64,000 bases of DNA from Halarchaeum nitratireducens (GTDB taxonomy: Archaea; Halobacteriota; Halobacteria; Halobacteriales; Halobacteriaceae): the NCBI RefSeq assembly GCF_014647155.1, contig NZ_BMOQ01000008.1:1-64000 (forward strand). The letters run 5' to 3'. Shown piece after piece: positions 26,986-34,689 of the stretch (its first letter is position 1; each line of letters begins with the position of its first letter). The notes beneath the pieces are model-generated. The model was not told the DNA's origin and made no database searches. It was given only the letters and a program-made list of their open reading frames with translations. A program made the translations under genes and the position numbers.

Positions 26986-27537
26986 CTACCGCCGCCGGGA
27001 ACTGCTGTAGTCAGTCATCGGTTCACGAGCGGCTTCGACATCCGAGTAGAGTACCAACGCGTGCTTGATGAGACGGCGATCTTCCAGGGTCTCTTCCCAG
27101 CGCGTAATCACGTCGCGGCGGTCGCGGAGCTCGTCACTTGTGAGGTCGCCGTCGGCGAGCGACTGTTCGAGCTCCTCCCACGTCTCGACGTCGTAGGTCG
27201 CCTGCCACTCCTCGATCTCCTCGGTGATCGCGGCCAATTCGTCGCGAAGCTCTTCCCGTGAGTTCTCCTCGATGAGTCTGCGAATCTCCTCGAAGAGCAA
27301 TCGCGTGTAGTCCGGCTGGTAGCGCGTCGTCTCACCGGCCACGACGCGACGCAGCTGGCCTTGGTCGACGAGATCCCGAAGTTCCTCGTTAGTCGTACTC
27401 CAGGCGGCCTCGGCCTGCTCACTGATCCAGTTGACCGACCGCGGCTCGCGGAGCGTCTCGGCGACCGCCCGAATGCGGTCACGGGCACTCATCGACTCAG
27501 CCCACGACCGGACACCATCTTGCGAGGGTCCGGACAT
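26986..27537 (-). CDS. Winged-helix protein, paralogue of module A genes
   Basis: 183 aa from ATG 27537. RIRAVAETLREPRSVNWISE, AWSTTNEELRDLVDQGQLRR, VVAGETTRYQPDYTRLLFEE form the wHTH; a coiled helix (IRRLIEENSREELRDELAAI, EIEEWQATYDVETWEELEQS) and WEETLEDRRLIKHALVLY close it. The layout matches the genes at 20704 and 37366, but here there is no His-rich partner. It is an orphan, divergent from the zinc protein at 27662 across a TATA-spanning palindrome. Confidence 0.6.
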   Translation of the reverse strand: MSGPSQDGVRSWAESMSARDRIRAVAETLREPRSVNWISEQAEAAWSTTNEELRDLVDQGQLRRVVAGETTRYQPDYTRLLFEEIRRLIEENSREELRDELAAITEEIEEWQATYDVETWEELEQSLADGDLTSDELRDRRDVITRWEETLEDRRLIKHALVLYSDVEAAREPMTDYSSSRRR

Positions 27538-27591
27538 GTTTGGCACCTCTTACGACAGTGTTGGCGCCTAACCCCCATATATGTTTGTACC

Positions 27592-27609
27592 TTCTCGTAT
27601 AATCGAGAA
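27592..27609. promoter_or_regulatory. Palindrome overlapping a TATA box
   Basis: TTCTCG-TATAAT-CGAGAA, perfect 6-bp arms around TATAAT, in the divergent promoter region between the orphan wHTH gene and the gene at 27662. A likely operator for the wHTH. Confidence 0.6.
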
Positions 27610-27661
27610 TTTGTTCCGAGCATAGGCGTCCGGACATTCAAATGCGAAACCGACAGAAGCT

Positions 27662-28571
27662 ATGAGCCAACCGATGCACGACAGATATTCTGACTTTGAG
27701 GAACTGCGGCCGACCGGCGAGGCGTCCCACATTCCGGACACGAGGCTGGACGACGGGTGTGAAGGTGACCCCCGGCGGCAACGCGTCGCGACGAGCTCTG
27801 GTGGCTACCCTGATGCGCCGACGGTACCCGACGGCGAGTGCCGTTCCTGTGGGGCGTCAGTCCCAGACGGCCAGACGAAATGCCGGTTCTGTCTCACCAA
27901 CCATCTCGAGAGTGGCGCCACAAGCACGAACGGGACAGCGTCGACGACGTTCCTCGGTATCGTCCACCTGATCGTCGAGTCGACCATGTTCTACGGCGCC
28001 GTGTCGAAGGGCGGCGCCGCGGCGAACCTCCTCTCCGCCAACGAGGCGGAGCCGGCCGTCGACGACTACACCCTCATCTACGATCTCGACGAGGCGCCGG
28101 CGTGCCAGTTGGCCGAGCAATGGCCCTCACTCCCCGACACGGTACAGGTGGCCTCAGAGGAGGGAGAGCGGCTTCTCAGTGCCGCCCGTGACCGGGCTGA
28201 GTGGCACGGGCAGGGAGCGTCGGAGCGTCAGGAGCAGGCCCCGACGCGGCTCTACGACCAGCGGGGGGGACGGCATCCGCGACGCGTCGCGTCTCGACGC
28301 GGCCCTCGACGACGCCGACGACGCGGTGTGGCTGGTTCCAGCGATGGCGCTGACCGAATCCACTGGCGAGGCTGCGGCTGATCGCCAGGTGTCGTCGGTA
28401 CCGACGACGCAGGAACTCGACTGTCAAACCTGTGGACGGGCGACCGACCATCGGTTCAAGACCCACGAGTCGATCCCGGATGCGGCGTGGACGGGCCAAC
28501 CGATCTGGGAGTGCCGGGTGTGTGGCTCGGCTCGCTACGGGCCGAATCCATCGACGCACCGTTCGTCTTAA
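27662..28571 (+). pseudogene. Two-zinc-ribbon plasmid protein with G-run frameshift
   Basis: The first frame MSQPMHDRYSDFEELRPTGE, CRSCGASVPDGQTKCRFCLT and STMFYGAVSKGGAAANLLSA reaches TRLYDQRGG at 28260. There, seven Gs shift it out of frame. With one G fewer it would continue as DGIRDASRLDAALDDADDAV, ALTESTGEAA, CQTCGRATDHRFKTHES and IWECRVCGSARYGP to the stop at 28571. The family occurs on haloarchaeal plasmids (some copies are annotated as biosurfactant protein, a name without mechanistic support here). The stop is overlapped by an inverted-repeat element. Confidence 0.6.
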
Positions 28572-28609
28572 CCAACAAAATGGCTATATGATCCTCAATG
28601 TTGGTTAAT
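28569..28609. repeat. 41-bp phased inverted repeat, copy b
   Basis: TTAACCAACA and TGTTGGTTAA, perfect arms, 21-nt centre. It begins within the preceding stop codon; the next ATG (28683) lies 73 nt after it. Confidence 0.85.
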
Positions 28610-28682
28610 AGACGCACTCAGTTCCACAGCTACCCGCAGCCGGAGAGGTTTCTCTGCGCCGTGAATCGGCGAGGCGCTTCAA

Positions 28683-28871
28683 ATGGACCCACGCAACACA
28701 CCGGGATATCGACTGCATCGCTCACTCACCAATCTCAAGCGCATCGAGACGGCCGGACTCGACGACGCAGATCAGGAGCGGATCGAGGCAGCGAGAGCCC
28801 TCCTGCAGGACGTGAGTCTGCTCACCCAACCGCAACACAGCGGAGACGCCGATACACAGATCAAGTCCTGA
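28683..28871 (+). CDS. Small helical protein, 62 aa
   Basis: MDPRNTPGYRLHRSLTNLKR, IETAGLDDADQERIEAARAL, LQDVSLLTQPQHS. Helical, charged, no named family that I can place. It follows copy b of the inverted repeat at the same 72-73 nt distance as the genes after copies c and d. Confidence 0.5.
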   Translation: MDPRNTPGYRLHRSLTNLKRIETAGLDDADQERIEAARALLQDVSLLTQPQHSGDADTQIKS

Positions 28872-28915
28872 TCGACGTCGCAGGCCGGAATTCGGGTATC
28901 TCGTTCCAGAGTCTG

Positions 28916-28944
28916 TTTATTGCCCCCCAGAAGGGGTGCGGGGG
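28916..28944 (+). promoter_or_regulatory. C/G hairpin leader
   Basis: TTTATTGCCCCCCAGAAGGG followed by GTGCGGGGG: the CCCC-(C)AGAA-GGGG-TGCGGGG leader motif, 21 nt before the ATG of the TnpB-interrupted gene. Confidence 0.6.
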
Positions 28945-29026
28945 AGAGAACCCCGAGGCCAACAGATGACCCACCTCACTGAACAATTCCATATTACCGA
29001 AAAGTAACAACGAAGGTGAATCACAA

Positions 29027-30298
29027 ATGGACAACACGCTACGACGTACGGTACGAATCAAACTCGACGTACCCAGAGAACGTCGTGGCGATCTCCATCA
29101 GACCAAGACTCAATTCCCCCACTGCGCTAACCGAACGAGCGAGTGGGCGTGGCGGTACGACGACGACTGTATCACCAGCAAGAGCAGGGCCGAAGAGGCC
29201 CTGTATGACGAGTTACAGGAGGAAACCGAGCTCACCGCTAACCTCGTTCAGAAAGGTATTCGTCGCGCTATCACAGCCGTCAGGGCCGGCGTCGAGAAAT
29301 TGACGCAGGGCAAGAAGACCAGCCAACCAAAGTTCGACTCGTGGAGCATCGTGTACGACAAACGCTCCGCGACGTTCAACGACGACCACGCTACCCTCTC
29401 GACGCCGAACGGAAGAGTCACCGCCGAATACGTTCTCCCACCTGAAAATCAGCGAGAGAACACGCCGTTCGGACGGTACTACGAGAGTGACAACTGGAAT
29501 ACGTCAAGTGCCACGCTCCAATATGACGAGAACGAGGACACGTTCTACCTGCACGTTACGCTGAAAAATCCCGATTATGGGAGTGACGGACCGGAACGCC
29601 AAGAAAGCGAGTCATGTGATGATCTCCCCGAGAACGGAGTGGTTCTCGGCGTGGACTTGAACGTGACTGGCGCGTTCGTCGTCACCTCCACAGGCGAGTT
29701 CATTGGCAGTGCAGACTTCCTCACCCACAAACGCGACCAATACGAGCAACGCCGCGGCTGCCTACAACAGACGGATACTCGATCGGCCCACCTCACGATT
29801 CAATCTATTGGTAGTCAGTTCAGCGAGTGGTCATTAAACTGGCTCCACAACCGGGCCAACGACCTCATCGAGGAAGCCGGTGATGCGGATGTAGACGGGA
29901 TTATTTTCGAGAACCTCACTCACATCCGCGAGAACATTGCGAACGGGAGCAAGTTCCAGCAGTGGGCCTACGCAAAGTTCGTGGAACTCGTTGAGTACAA
30001 GGTTGAGTCCACTGGGTTGTTCGTAGACTTCGTGAACCCAGCGTACACGAGTCAACGTTGCTCATATTGTGGGTGTACCCACGATGATAATCGCGACGAC
30101 AAGCAGTTCGAGTGCCGGTCATGTGGGTATGAGGTGAACGCCGATTATAACGCGGCGAAGAATATTGCAAACCGATACTGCGGGTATATCCATCGCGGGC
30201 AGAAGTCTCGCGGTGGATGGGCCACCAGTCAACTGGCCCTCAAGTCAGGGACGCTGAACGTGAACGGCGAGTACACGCCTTCCGCCTTGCGCGGATAG
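29027..30298 (+). CDS. tnpB: TnpB RNA-guided nuclease, IS1341 type, intact
   Basis: 423 aa. RuvC-I VVLGVDLNVTGAFVVTS (Asp), RuvC-II GIIFENLTHIREN (Glu), zinc finger CSYCGCTHDDNRDDKQFECR with CxxC pairs, and Ruv[17 protein letters not shown] (Asp). All catalytic residues are present, unlike the two other TnpB loci here. No tnpA is present. TnpB cuts DNA at a TAM next to the guide carried by the omega RNA from its own 3' end. It sits inside a small plasmid gene. Confidence 0.9.
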   Translation: MDNTLRRTVRIKLDVPRERRGDLHQTKTQFPHCANRTSEWAWRYDDDCITSKSRAEEALYDELQEETELTANLVQKGIRRAITAVRAGVEKLTQGKKTSQPKFDSWSIVYDKRSATFNDDHATLSTPNGRVTAEYVLPPENQRENTPFGRYYESDNWNTSSATLQYDENEDTFYLHVTLKNPDYGSDGPERQESESCDDLPENGVVLGVDLNVTGAFVVTSTGEFIGSADFLTHKRDQYEQRRGCLQQTDTRSAHLTIQSIGSQFSEWSLNWLHNRANDLIEEAGDADVDGIIFENLTHIRENIANGSKFQQWAYAKFVELVEYKVESTGLFVDFVNPAYTSQRCSYCGCTHDDNRDDKQFECRSCGYEVNADYNAAKNIANRYCGYIHRGQKSRGGWATSQLALKSGTLNVNGEYTPSALRG

Positions 30299-30317
30299 AG
30301 CGGAAGTCCACTGACAA

Positions 30318-30340
30318 GTCTCAGGGCTTGACCCAGAGAC
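30318..30340 (+). mobile_element. Right-end hairpin of the TnpB element
   Basis: GTCTCAGGG-CTTGA-CCCAGAGAC (30318-30340; arms pair apart from one A.A) follows the tnpB stop. The expected guide part of the omega RNA would start just downstream, around GGTTGAC. Confidence 0.55.
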
Positions 30341-30447
30341 GGTTGACCAAGTGCCGCTTTCCCATACTCAAAAAACAGTACCTCGTTCGCGACGGCGAAG
30401 TCCTCCACGCGGACCTCAGTTCCCCCGACCCGATCGACGAGTAGCGT

Positions 30448-30475
30448 TGTTCGTCCCCTGGGAGGGGTGCGGGGC
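30448..30475 (+). promoter_or_regulatory. C/G hairpin leader before DUF6735 gene
   Basis: TTGTTCGTCCCCTGGGAGGG then GTGCGGGG: same leader motif, 36 nt before ATG 30512. Confidence 0.6.
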
Positions 30476-30511
30476 GATCCAGTCGTGGTCACCCCGTGAG
30501 GTGATTGCTCG

Positions 30512-31174
30512 ATGGGGCACCGCGCACTCGTTGCGTACGAACGTACAGACGGACAGTACACGCTCCACTACAGCCATTGGGGCGCATCGAACCTGAAGCT
30601 CAAGCACCGAATCTCGGCTGAGTCGCCGTTCGGTGGCGACGACACCGACTCCACGTGGGCGAAACAACTCCTCGCAGAGCTGGCCGATGGCCTCAAGGCA
30701 GATGCGGTCGACGGCTACCTCGCCGACGAGGATCGACCGTCGACGGTCGTCGAGCCGAAGCCCCGCGCCACCGGGCTCACCCTCGACGAGATCGTCGCGG
30801 ACCATCTCGACTACCTCCACCACGAGGCGTTCTTCGTAGTGTCGACGACGTTCGAGGTGACCGCCTATCGGACGCTGTGGTTCGGCCTGCAGTACGACTC
30901 GGAGACAGTCGAACAGGGGGAGACGATCGGGAATGGCGCGCTCGCGACGGTGCGTTGGTACGACGGCGAGCCGGTCGGTGATGGCCACCTGCAGGGACAG
31001 TTCGCGGCCCTCAAAGACGTCGTCGGCGATATGCTCGACAAAGGCGTCTTCACGCCGTCGACGGCGAGGCAGTACCTGAAACGGAAGCTGGCCGAGCGAG
31101 TCGGAGACCGACAGGAGCTGCTGATTCCGACCGGGGAATCACCCTTCGAGAAGGCGAGTCTGAACCACTCCTAG
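30512..31174 (+). CDS. DUF6735 family protein
   Basis: 220 aa. MGHRALVAYERTDGQYTLHY SHWGASNLKLKHRI is the hallmark N-terminus of DUF6735, followed by TLDEIVADHLDYLHHEAFFV and FGLQYDSETVEQGETIGNGA. It is a common haloarchaeal plasmid gene of unknown function. It is preceded by a hairpin leader. Confidence 0.7.
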   Translation: MGHRALVAYERTDGQYTLHYSHWGASNLKLKHRISAESPFGGDDTDSTWAKQLLAELADGLKADAVDGYLADEDRPSTVVEPKPRATGLTLDEIVADHLDYLHHEAFFVVSTTFEVTAYRTLWFGLQYDSETVEQGETIGNGALATVRWYDGEPVGDGHLQGQFAALKDVVGDMLDKGVFTPSTARQYLKRKLAERVGDRQELLIPTGESPFEKASLNHS

Positions 31175-31247
31175 GTCGATCTGCTTCGTGGCAGCTGCTG
31201 TTTTTCAGGGGCCGGAATGGGTGAGCCCCGCCATAGGCTCGGATTCG

Positions 31248-31664
31248 ATGACCACAGAGGACGACCCGTTTCACGACTGCGAGTTGGATCCCGAGGCGAT
31301 CCTCGGGACACACACCTTCGAAGACGTCCTGTTCACCGACGAGACGGAAACTCCGGTGAACGTGCTCACCGGCGAGACGCCCGCACATTCGCAAGCAACC
31401 GTCGAGGAAGCGAAGGAGTTCGCTGCGAGTATCGACACGGAGACGCCCCAAATCGCGCTCCCCGCATCCGTCGAGTCGCAGGTCGAAACACAGAGCAAGC
31501 CCTACACGGCGGCCGCATTCTTCCACTTCAAGGCGACTGGCTCGCTCGAACGGCACCGCGCCTACCACGCCGCCTACGAGTCGGACGCGTTCGCGGTCGA
31601 CTTCGAGGCCGACTACGAATCGGGCGATCTGACCATCACTGTCGAACGAACGGACGAAGACTGA
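31248..31664 (+). CDS. Hypothetical acidic protein, 138 aa
   Basis: ATG 31248: MTTEDDPFHDCELDPEAILG, THTFEDVLFTDETETPVNVL, AAAFFHFKATGSLERHRAYH. No known motif. It lies in a row of small same-strand accessory genes with gaps of about 70-100 nt. Confidence 0.5.
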   Translation: MTTEDDPFHDCELDPEAILGTHTFEDVLFTDETETPVNVLTGETPAHSQATVEEAKEFAASIDTETPQIALPASVESQVETQSKPYTAAAFFHFKATGSLERHRAYHAAYESDAFAVDFEADYESGDLTITVERTDED

Positions 31665-31767
31665 GAATCCGCCGTCACGAGCAGGTTTTTCGAGCGCCGG
31701 CGATGGGTGCCGGCGCAGCTGGAGCGAGCAACGACACCCGGTGCGTCGGCGTTTCGAGGTGTTCGAG

Positions 31768-32259
31768 ATGCACATGATCATCTACGCGCTGGTAGAGGCA
31801 TCGACGCACGACGACGCGCTGGCCACCGGAAAGACAGCGTTCGATAGGTTGGTGGGTGCAGACCCACATTCCGCTGGCGTGTTCGATTACTACGCCACAT
31901 TCGACGAGGAGGACACCACCGTTGCGGGGAAAGCGCGATGGGGAGAACTCCCGACCGCGGCCCCCGTCGACTCCGATGACGGCCAAGATCTCCTCGAGCG
32001 TGGCTGGGAGGCGACGAAGGAAGAGTTCGAGCGGAATCTCGACCGCGTGAAGGACGCGCTCGACGAACTCGACGATGAGGCGATCATGCGTGACGAGAAC
32101 CTCGCGCGCCACGCCTTCCACAACGTCGGCGCGTATCGAGGCTCGTCGGTCTTCTTCTACGACGAGTACGGGAACGGCATTCGCCATCGTGAACGACTCG
32201 ACCAAGTGTGCGAGCAATACGAGGCACCGTGGATCATCCCGGCCGATGTCCACTTCTAG
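31768..32259 (+). CDS. Hypothetical plasmid protein, 163 aa
   Basis: MHMIIYALVEASTHDDALAT, TAFDRLVGADPHSAGVFDYY, WEATKEEFERNLDRVKDALD and ARHAFHNVGAYRGSSVFFYD, ending DVHF. It contains a ferredoxin-like beta start and a long helix; no family function is known to me. ATG 31768 or 31774. Confidence 0.55.
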   Translation: MHMIIYALVEASTHDDALATGKTAFDRLVGADPHSAGVFDYYATFDEEDTTVAGKARWGELPTAAPVDSDDGQDLLERGWEATKEEFERNLDRVKDALDELDDEAIMRDENLARHAFHNVGAYRGSSVFFYDEYGNGIRHRERLDQVCEQYEAPWIIPADVHF

Positions 32260-32316
32260 CGGGTCGATGAACGAGATTCGACTTCACTGGCGGCTTGCAC
32301 CGGACGGGGCAGCGCG

Positions 32317-32487
32317 ATGAGCCATCGGCGACCGCCGTGGGAGAAGCCAATCCCGAGGACGGCCGTCGGGTACTGTGTCAGCTGTACGGACGTGCCGGCG
32401 GACCCAGTCTACGCCGCACGCGGTGACCAGTACTGTGCCGCCTGCTACTTCGAGGAGGTGCTCGCGAACACGGCCGACGAGGGGTAG
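32317..32487 (+). CDS. Small four-Cys zinc-finger protein, 56 aa
   Basis: GYCVSCTDVPADPVYAARGD then QYCAACYFEEVLANTADEG: two CxxC knuckles about 16 residues apart, as in haloarchaeal small zinc-finger proteins. A decayed second copy lies at 36490. After the stop comes ACACCCCGTGTGCAAAGTG, also found after the decayed copy, then an inverted repeat. Confidence 0.6.
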   Translation: MSHRRPPWEKPIPRTAVGYCVSCTDVPADPVYAARGDQYCAACYFEEVLANTADEG

Positions 32488-32512
32488 ACACCCCGTGTGC
32501 AAAGTGAGGTTC

Positions 32513-32553
32513 TTAACCAACAGTAGCAGGGATGTAGGGAAGTTGTTGGTTAA
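32513..32553. repeat. 41-bp phased inverted repeat, copy c
   Basis: TTAACCAACA and TGTTGGTTAA, perfect arms, 21-nt centre, 25 nt after a stop. The next ATG (32626) is 72 nt further and carries the hairpin leader. Confidence 0.85.
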
Positions 32554-32579
32554 TCCGGGCGGCGAGACCGACGTCGTTT

Positions 32580-32604
32580 CTCACCCCTAGAAGGGGTGCG
32601 GGGG
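32580..32604 (+). promoter_or_regulatory. C/G hairpin leader
   Basis: CACCCCTAGAAGGGGTGCGG GGG: the clearest example of CCCC-TAGAA-GGGG plus GCGGGG. Located 27 nt after inverted repeat c and 21 nt before ATG 32626. Confidence 0.65.
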
Positions 32605-32625
32605 CGGTGATCCCACGTTCTGACC

Positions 32626-32700
32626 ATGGACCGAAACTCGTCGAGACGGACGGCGAGACGTAACGAGAAAGCGAAGAGGACGGCACGGGAATGCGTGTAG
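32626..32700 (+). CDS. Micro-ORF, 24 aa, basic
   Basis: MDRNSSRRTARRNEKAKRTA RECV. It follows the inverted repeat and leader at the standard distance, so it probably marks a real gene start. Basic composition is odd for haloarchaea; the body of the gene may have been lost by rearrangement. Confidence 0.35.
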   Translation: MDRNSSRRTARRNEKAKRTARECV

Positions 32701-33047
32701 ACGGCCGTGCAGTCGTGCTGAATTTCACGGAGCTCACCGTCTCGATCTGGTCACCAACAATCTAAACGGCAAACAATGAAAACTTACGCAAGACGTGGTG
32801 ATAATGAATTTCCGTGATGAAGTAGGTAGATTGGTCAATATTGAAGAGCGCTGGGACAGTTTGGAGGCGTATTTTGGTCTTTATCTGTCAGAAGGGGGTT
32901 GCTGAATATAGAGGAGTAGTCAACAGCATTCTGTGTTTAGTTCGCTTCTCGGAAATTGAAATCCGTCGTTAAGTTGCTGTGCGTATGTAGCATAGACCCA
33001 TCACTGTACTACCAGAGACAACAAGGAATATTTGGAGTGCAAAATAC
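32701..33047. other. Low-GC intergenic, no gene seen
   Basis: Base composition drops sharply here, marking the left border of the 33-35.7 kb island. No intact frame. Confidence 0.4.
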
Positions 33048-33773
33048 ATGAGTTGTATGGACGACGACGTGAGCAAGGGCATGGAGACCGCGTATGATGA
33101 GATGAGTAGTTTTGTTGAACGTCAGATGGATGTCACAGAAAACCTAGACAAAGAACTGCTTACCTTAATGAAATACACTATTCTAATGATTGGTTCAATA
33201 TACCCTGTTTTCAATATTATAGTTGCTCCCAATAATCAGATGGCGTTCGTGCTATTTCAGCCATGGCTTTTGCTTTCGGTGGCAGTACTAATCTATTCAA
33301 CATGGTTCTCTGCTCAAGGCTACCGAAATGGCATCTATTATGGAGGGTTCGAAGATTCACCCTTCTTCAACTTTAAATCGGTCACAAATCAGACACCAAT
33401 AAAAGGATCATGGGATGTTGATGAGTATGAGATCAGGTTCCCTAGTGATGATGAATTCTATCTACGACTGTTAAACGACTACTCAGTCGGTATAGCACAT
33501 AATAATTGGGAAATTAACTTTAAGTCCCAACTCGTACACCATGTTTTCAAGCTCATTACGTTGGGTGTCGTGATCTTTGTTGTCGGTATCATCATGAGCC
33601 TCTTTCCGAATTCGGGATACATCGGTGGTATGAATATTAACACGGGAACATTTCTTGGGATTCTAGCGATTGTTCTCTATCAAATGCGTGATTCCTACTG
33701 CACATACAGAGAATTTAACAACAGACAGAAAATTGAAGAACGTCTAACAATAAAGGACTTCAGTGAATCCTAA
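33048..33773 (+). CDS. Four-helix membrane protein of the methyltransferase/ATP-grasp locus
   Basis: 241 aa, AT-rich codons. Two hairpins of helices, TLMKYTILMIGSIYPVFNII plus PWLLLSVAVLIYSTWFS, and LITLGVVIFVVGIIMSLF plus GTFLGILAIVLYQM, flank a 100-residue loop. The N-terminus is a helix with VERQMDVTENLDKELL. No known family. One base pair separates its stop from the methyltransferase start (33775), so they are coexpressed. Confidence 0.6.
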   Translation: MSCMDDDVSKGMETAYDEMSSFVERQMDVTENLDKELLTLMKYTILMIGSIYPVFNIIVAPNNQMAFVLFQPWLLLSVAVLIYSTWFSAQGYRNGIYYGGFEDSPFFNFKSVTNQTPIKGSWDVDEYEIRFPSDDEFYLRLLNDYSVGIAHNNWEINFKSQLVHHVFKLITLGVVIFVVGIIMSLFPNSGYIGGMNINTGTFLGILAIVLYQMRDSYCTYREFNNRQKIEERLTIKDFSES

Positions 33774-33774
33774 T

Positions 33775-34473
33775 ATGGCGAACCTAGAAATATTAGACTT
33801 GAAATCAGTATTTGAACGGTGGGCCTTGGAAGGCCTAGAGCAAGAAATGGCAAGTGTACATCGGCGCACTGCAAACGATGTACTTTCTCGGATTCCCCTT
33901 TCACCCGGCGATCGAATTCTTGATGTCGGAACCGGGAATGGGTTCGCTGCTAGAACGCTTGCCTCACAAGAACCTCATGCACAGGTCTATGGACTAGATC
34001 TCTCACCAAATATGGTGCGAAGCGCCAATTCACACGAGTCTGAATCCAGAATTGAATATATTATAGGTGAGATGCATTCGTATCCGTTTAAGGATAATAG
34101 TTTTGGTTATGTCTTCATGATGGATGTGATTGAGTATAGTCCTGATCCAGAACAAGCGCTCCGGGAGATTCATCGTGTGCTCAGGCCAGAGGGACAACTA
34201 TACTGTGCTAATCTTTTTTATAAAGAGGTGGTTAATATCCAACCCGAACTCGCTGACCGGGATGGTATCCAACTCTGTTGGGGGAAAGACGAGTTTCGCA
34301 AAGCGTTTCGAACCTCCGGCTTCACTTCAATTCAACAGACACATATTCCAGATACAGAAGTAACTATCCCGTCTGAAGAGTCTTGTAAACAGATGGGTTG
34401 GGACTCTCGTACCCAAGCAGAAACGGTCTATCGAGATCTTGGAGCACTATTGACAACTGGGGTTGTTGACTAA
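33775..34473 (+). CDS. Class I SAM-dependent methyltransferase
   Basis: 232 aa. Motif I ILDVGTGNGFAARTLA, motif II VYGLDLSPNMVRSA, post-I FMMDVIEYSPDPEQALREIH and RVLRPEGQLYCANLFYKEVV fit the Methyltransf_11 fold. It would methylate a small molecule, lipid or peptide. AT-rich, coupled with the membrane protein upstream. ATG 33775 is preferred over GTG 33763. Confidence 0.85.
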   Translation: MANLEILDLKSVFERWALEGLEQEMASVHRRTANDVLSRIPLSPGDRILDVGTGNGFAARTLASQEPHAQVYGLDLSPNMVRSANSHESESRIEYIIGEMHSYPFKDNSFGYVFMMDVIEYSPDPEQALREIHRVLRPEGQLYCANLFYKEVVNIQPELADRDGIQLCWGKDEFRKAFRTSGFTSIQQTHIPDTEVTIPSEESCKQMGWDSRTQAETVYRDLGALLTTGVVD

Positions 34474-34475
34474 AT

Positions 34476-34586
34476 CTATGGGATCTTCGGTACCATCTTG
34501 GTAATAGCCTTCTCCCGCTTGTCAGTGGCAGCTTCTGTAATCGCGGCCTCGACGTACAGAGGCTGATTGTCTGTGTCAGGCATCAT
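34476..34586 (-). CDS. Leaderless 36-aa peptide gene
   Basis: On the minus strand ATG 34586 opens MMPDTDNQPLYVEAAITEAA and ends KMVPKIP. A TATA box (TATTTATA, complement of 34611-34618) lies 25-32 nt upstream, the exact distance for a leaderless haloarchaeal transcript. It is wedged between the methyltransferase (convergent) and the ATP-grasp gene (divergent). It could be the precursor of a modified peptide, an antitoxin-like peptide, or simply a small protein. Confidence 0.45.
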   Translation of the reverse strand: MMPDTDNQPLYVEAAITEAATDKREKAITKMVPKIP

Positions 34587-34608
34587 TTGAGATATTATCA
34601 AGGCAGAA

Positions 34609-34619
34609 CTTATAAATAT
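34609..34619 (-). promoter_or_regulatory. TATA box of the 36-aa peptide gene
   Basis: Plus-strand CTTATAAATAT reads ATATTTATAAG on the minus strand, centred about 28 nt before ATG 34586. Confidence 0.55.
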
Positions 34620-34689
34620 TATGCCTAATTGATTAGTTGTTCAAAGGTGCTTAACCCAATTTTGGGGTCCTCAAACGCCAATAGTAATT

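Larger units (their letters stand above)
28966..30444 (+). pseudogene. Small gene interrupted by the TnpB element
   Basis: ATG 28966 follows a hairpin leader and reads MTHLTEQFHITEK before a stop. After the TnpB element, a matching end, TKCRFPILKKQYLVRDGEVL then HADLSSPDPIDE, closes at 30444. Together they would make a protein of about 45 aa. The element seems to have inserted in this small plasmid gene. Confidence 0.45.
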
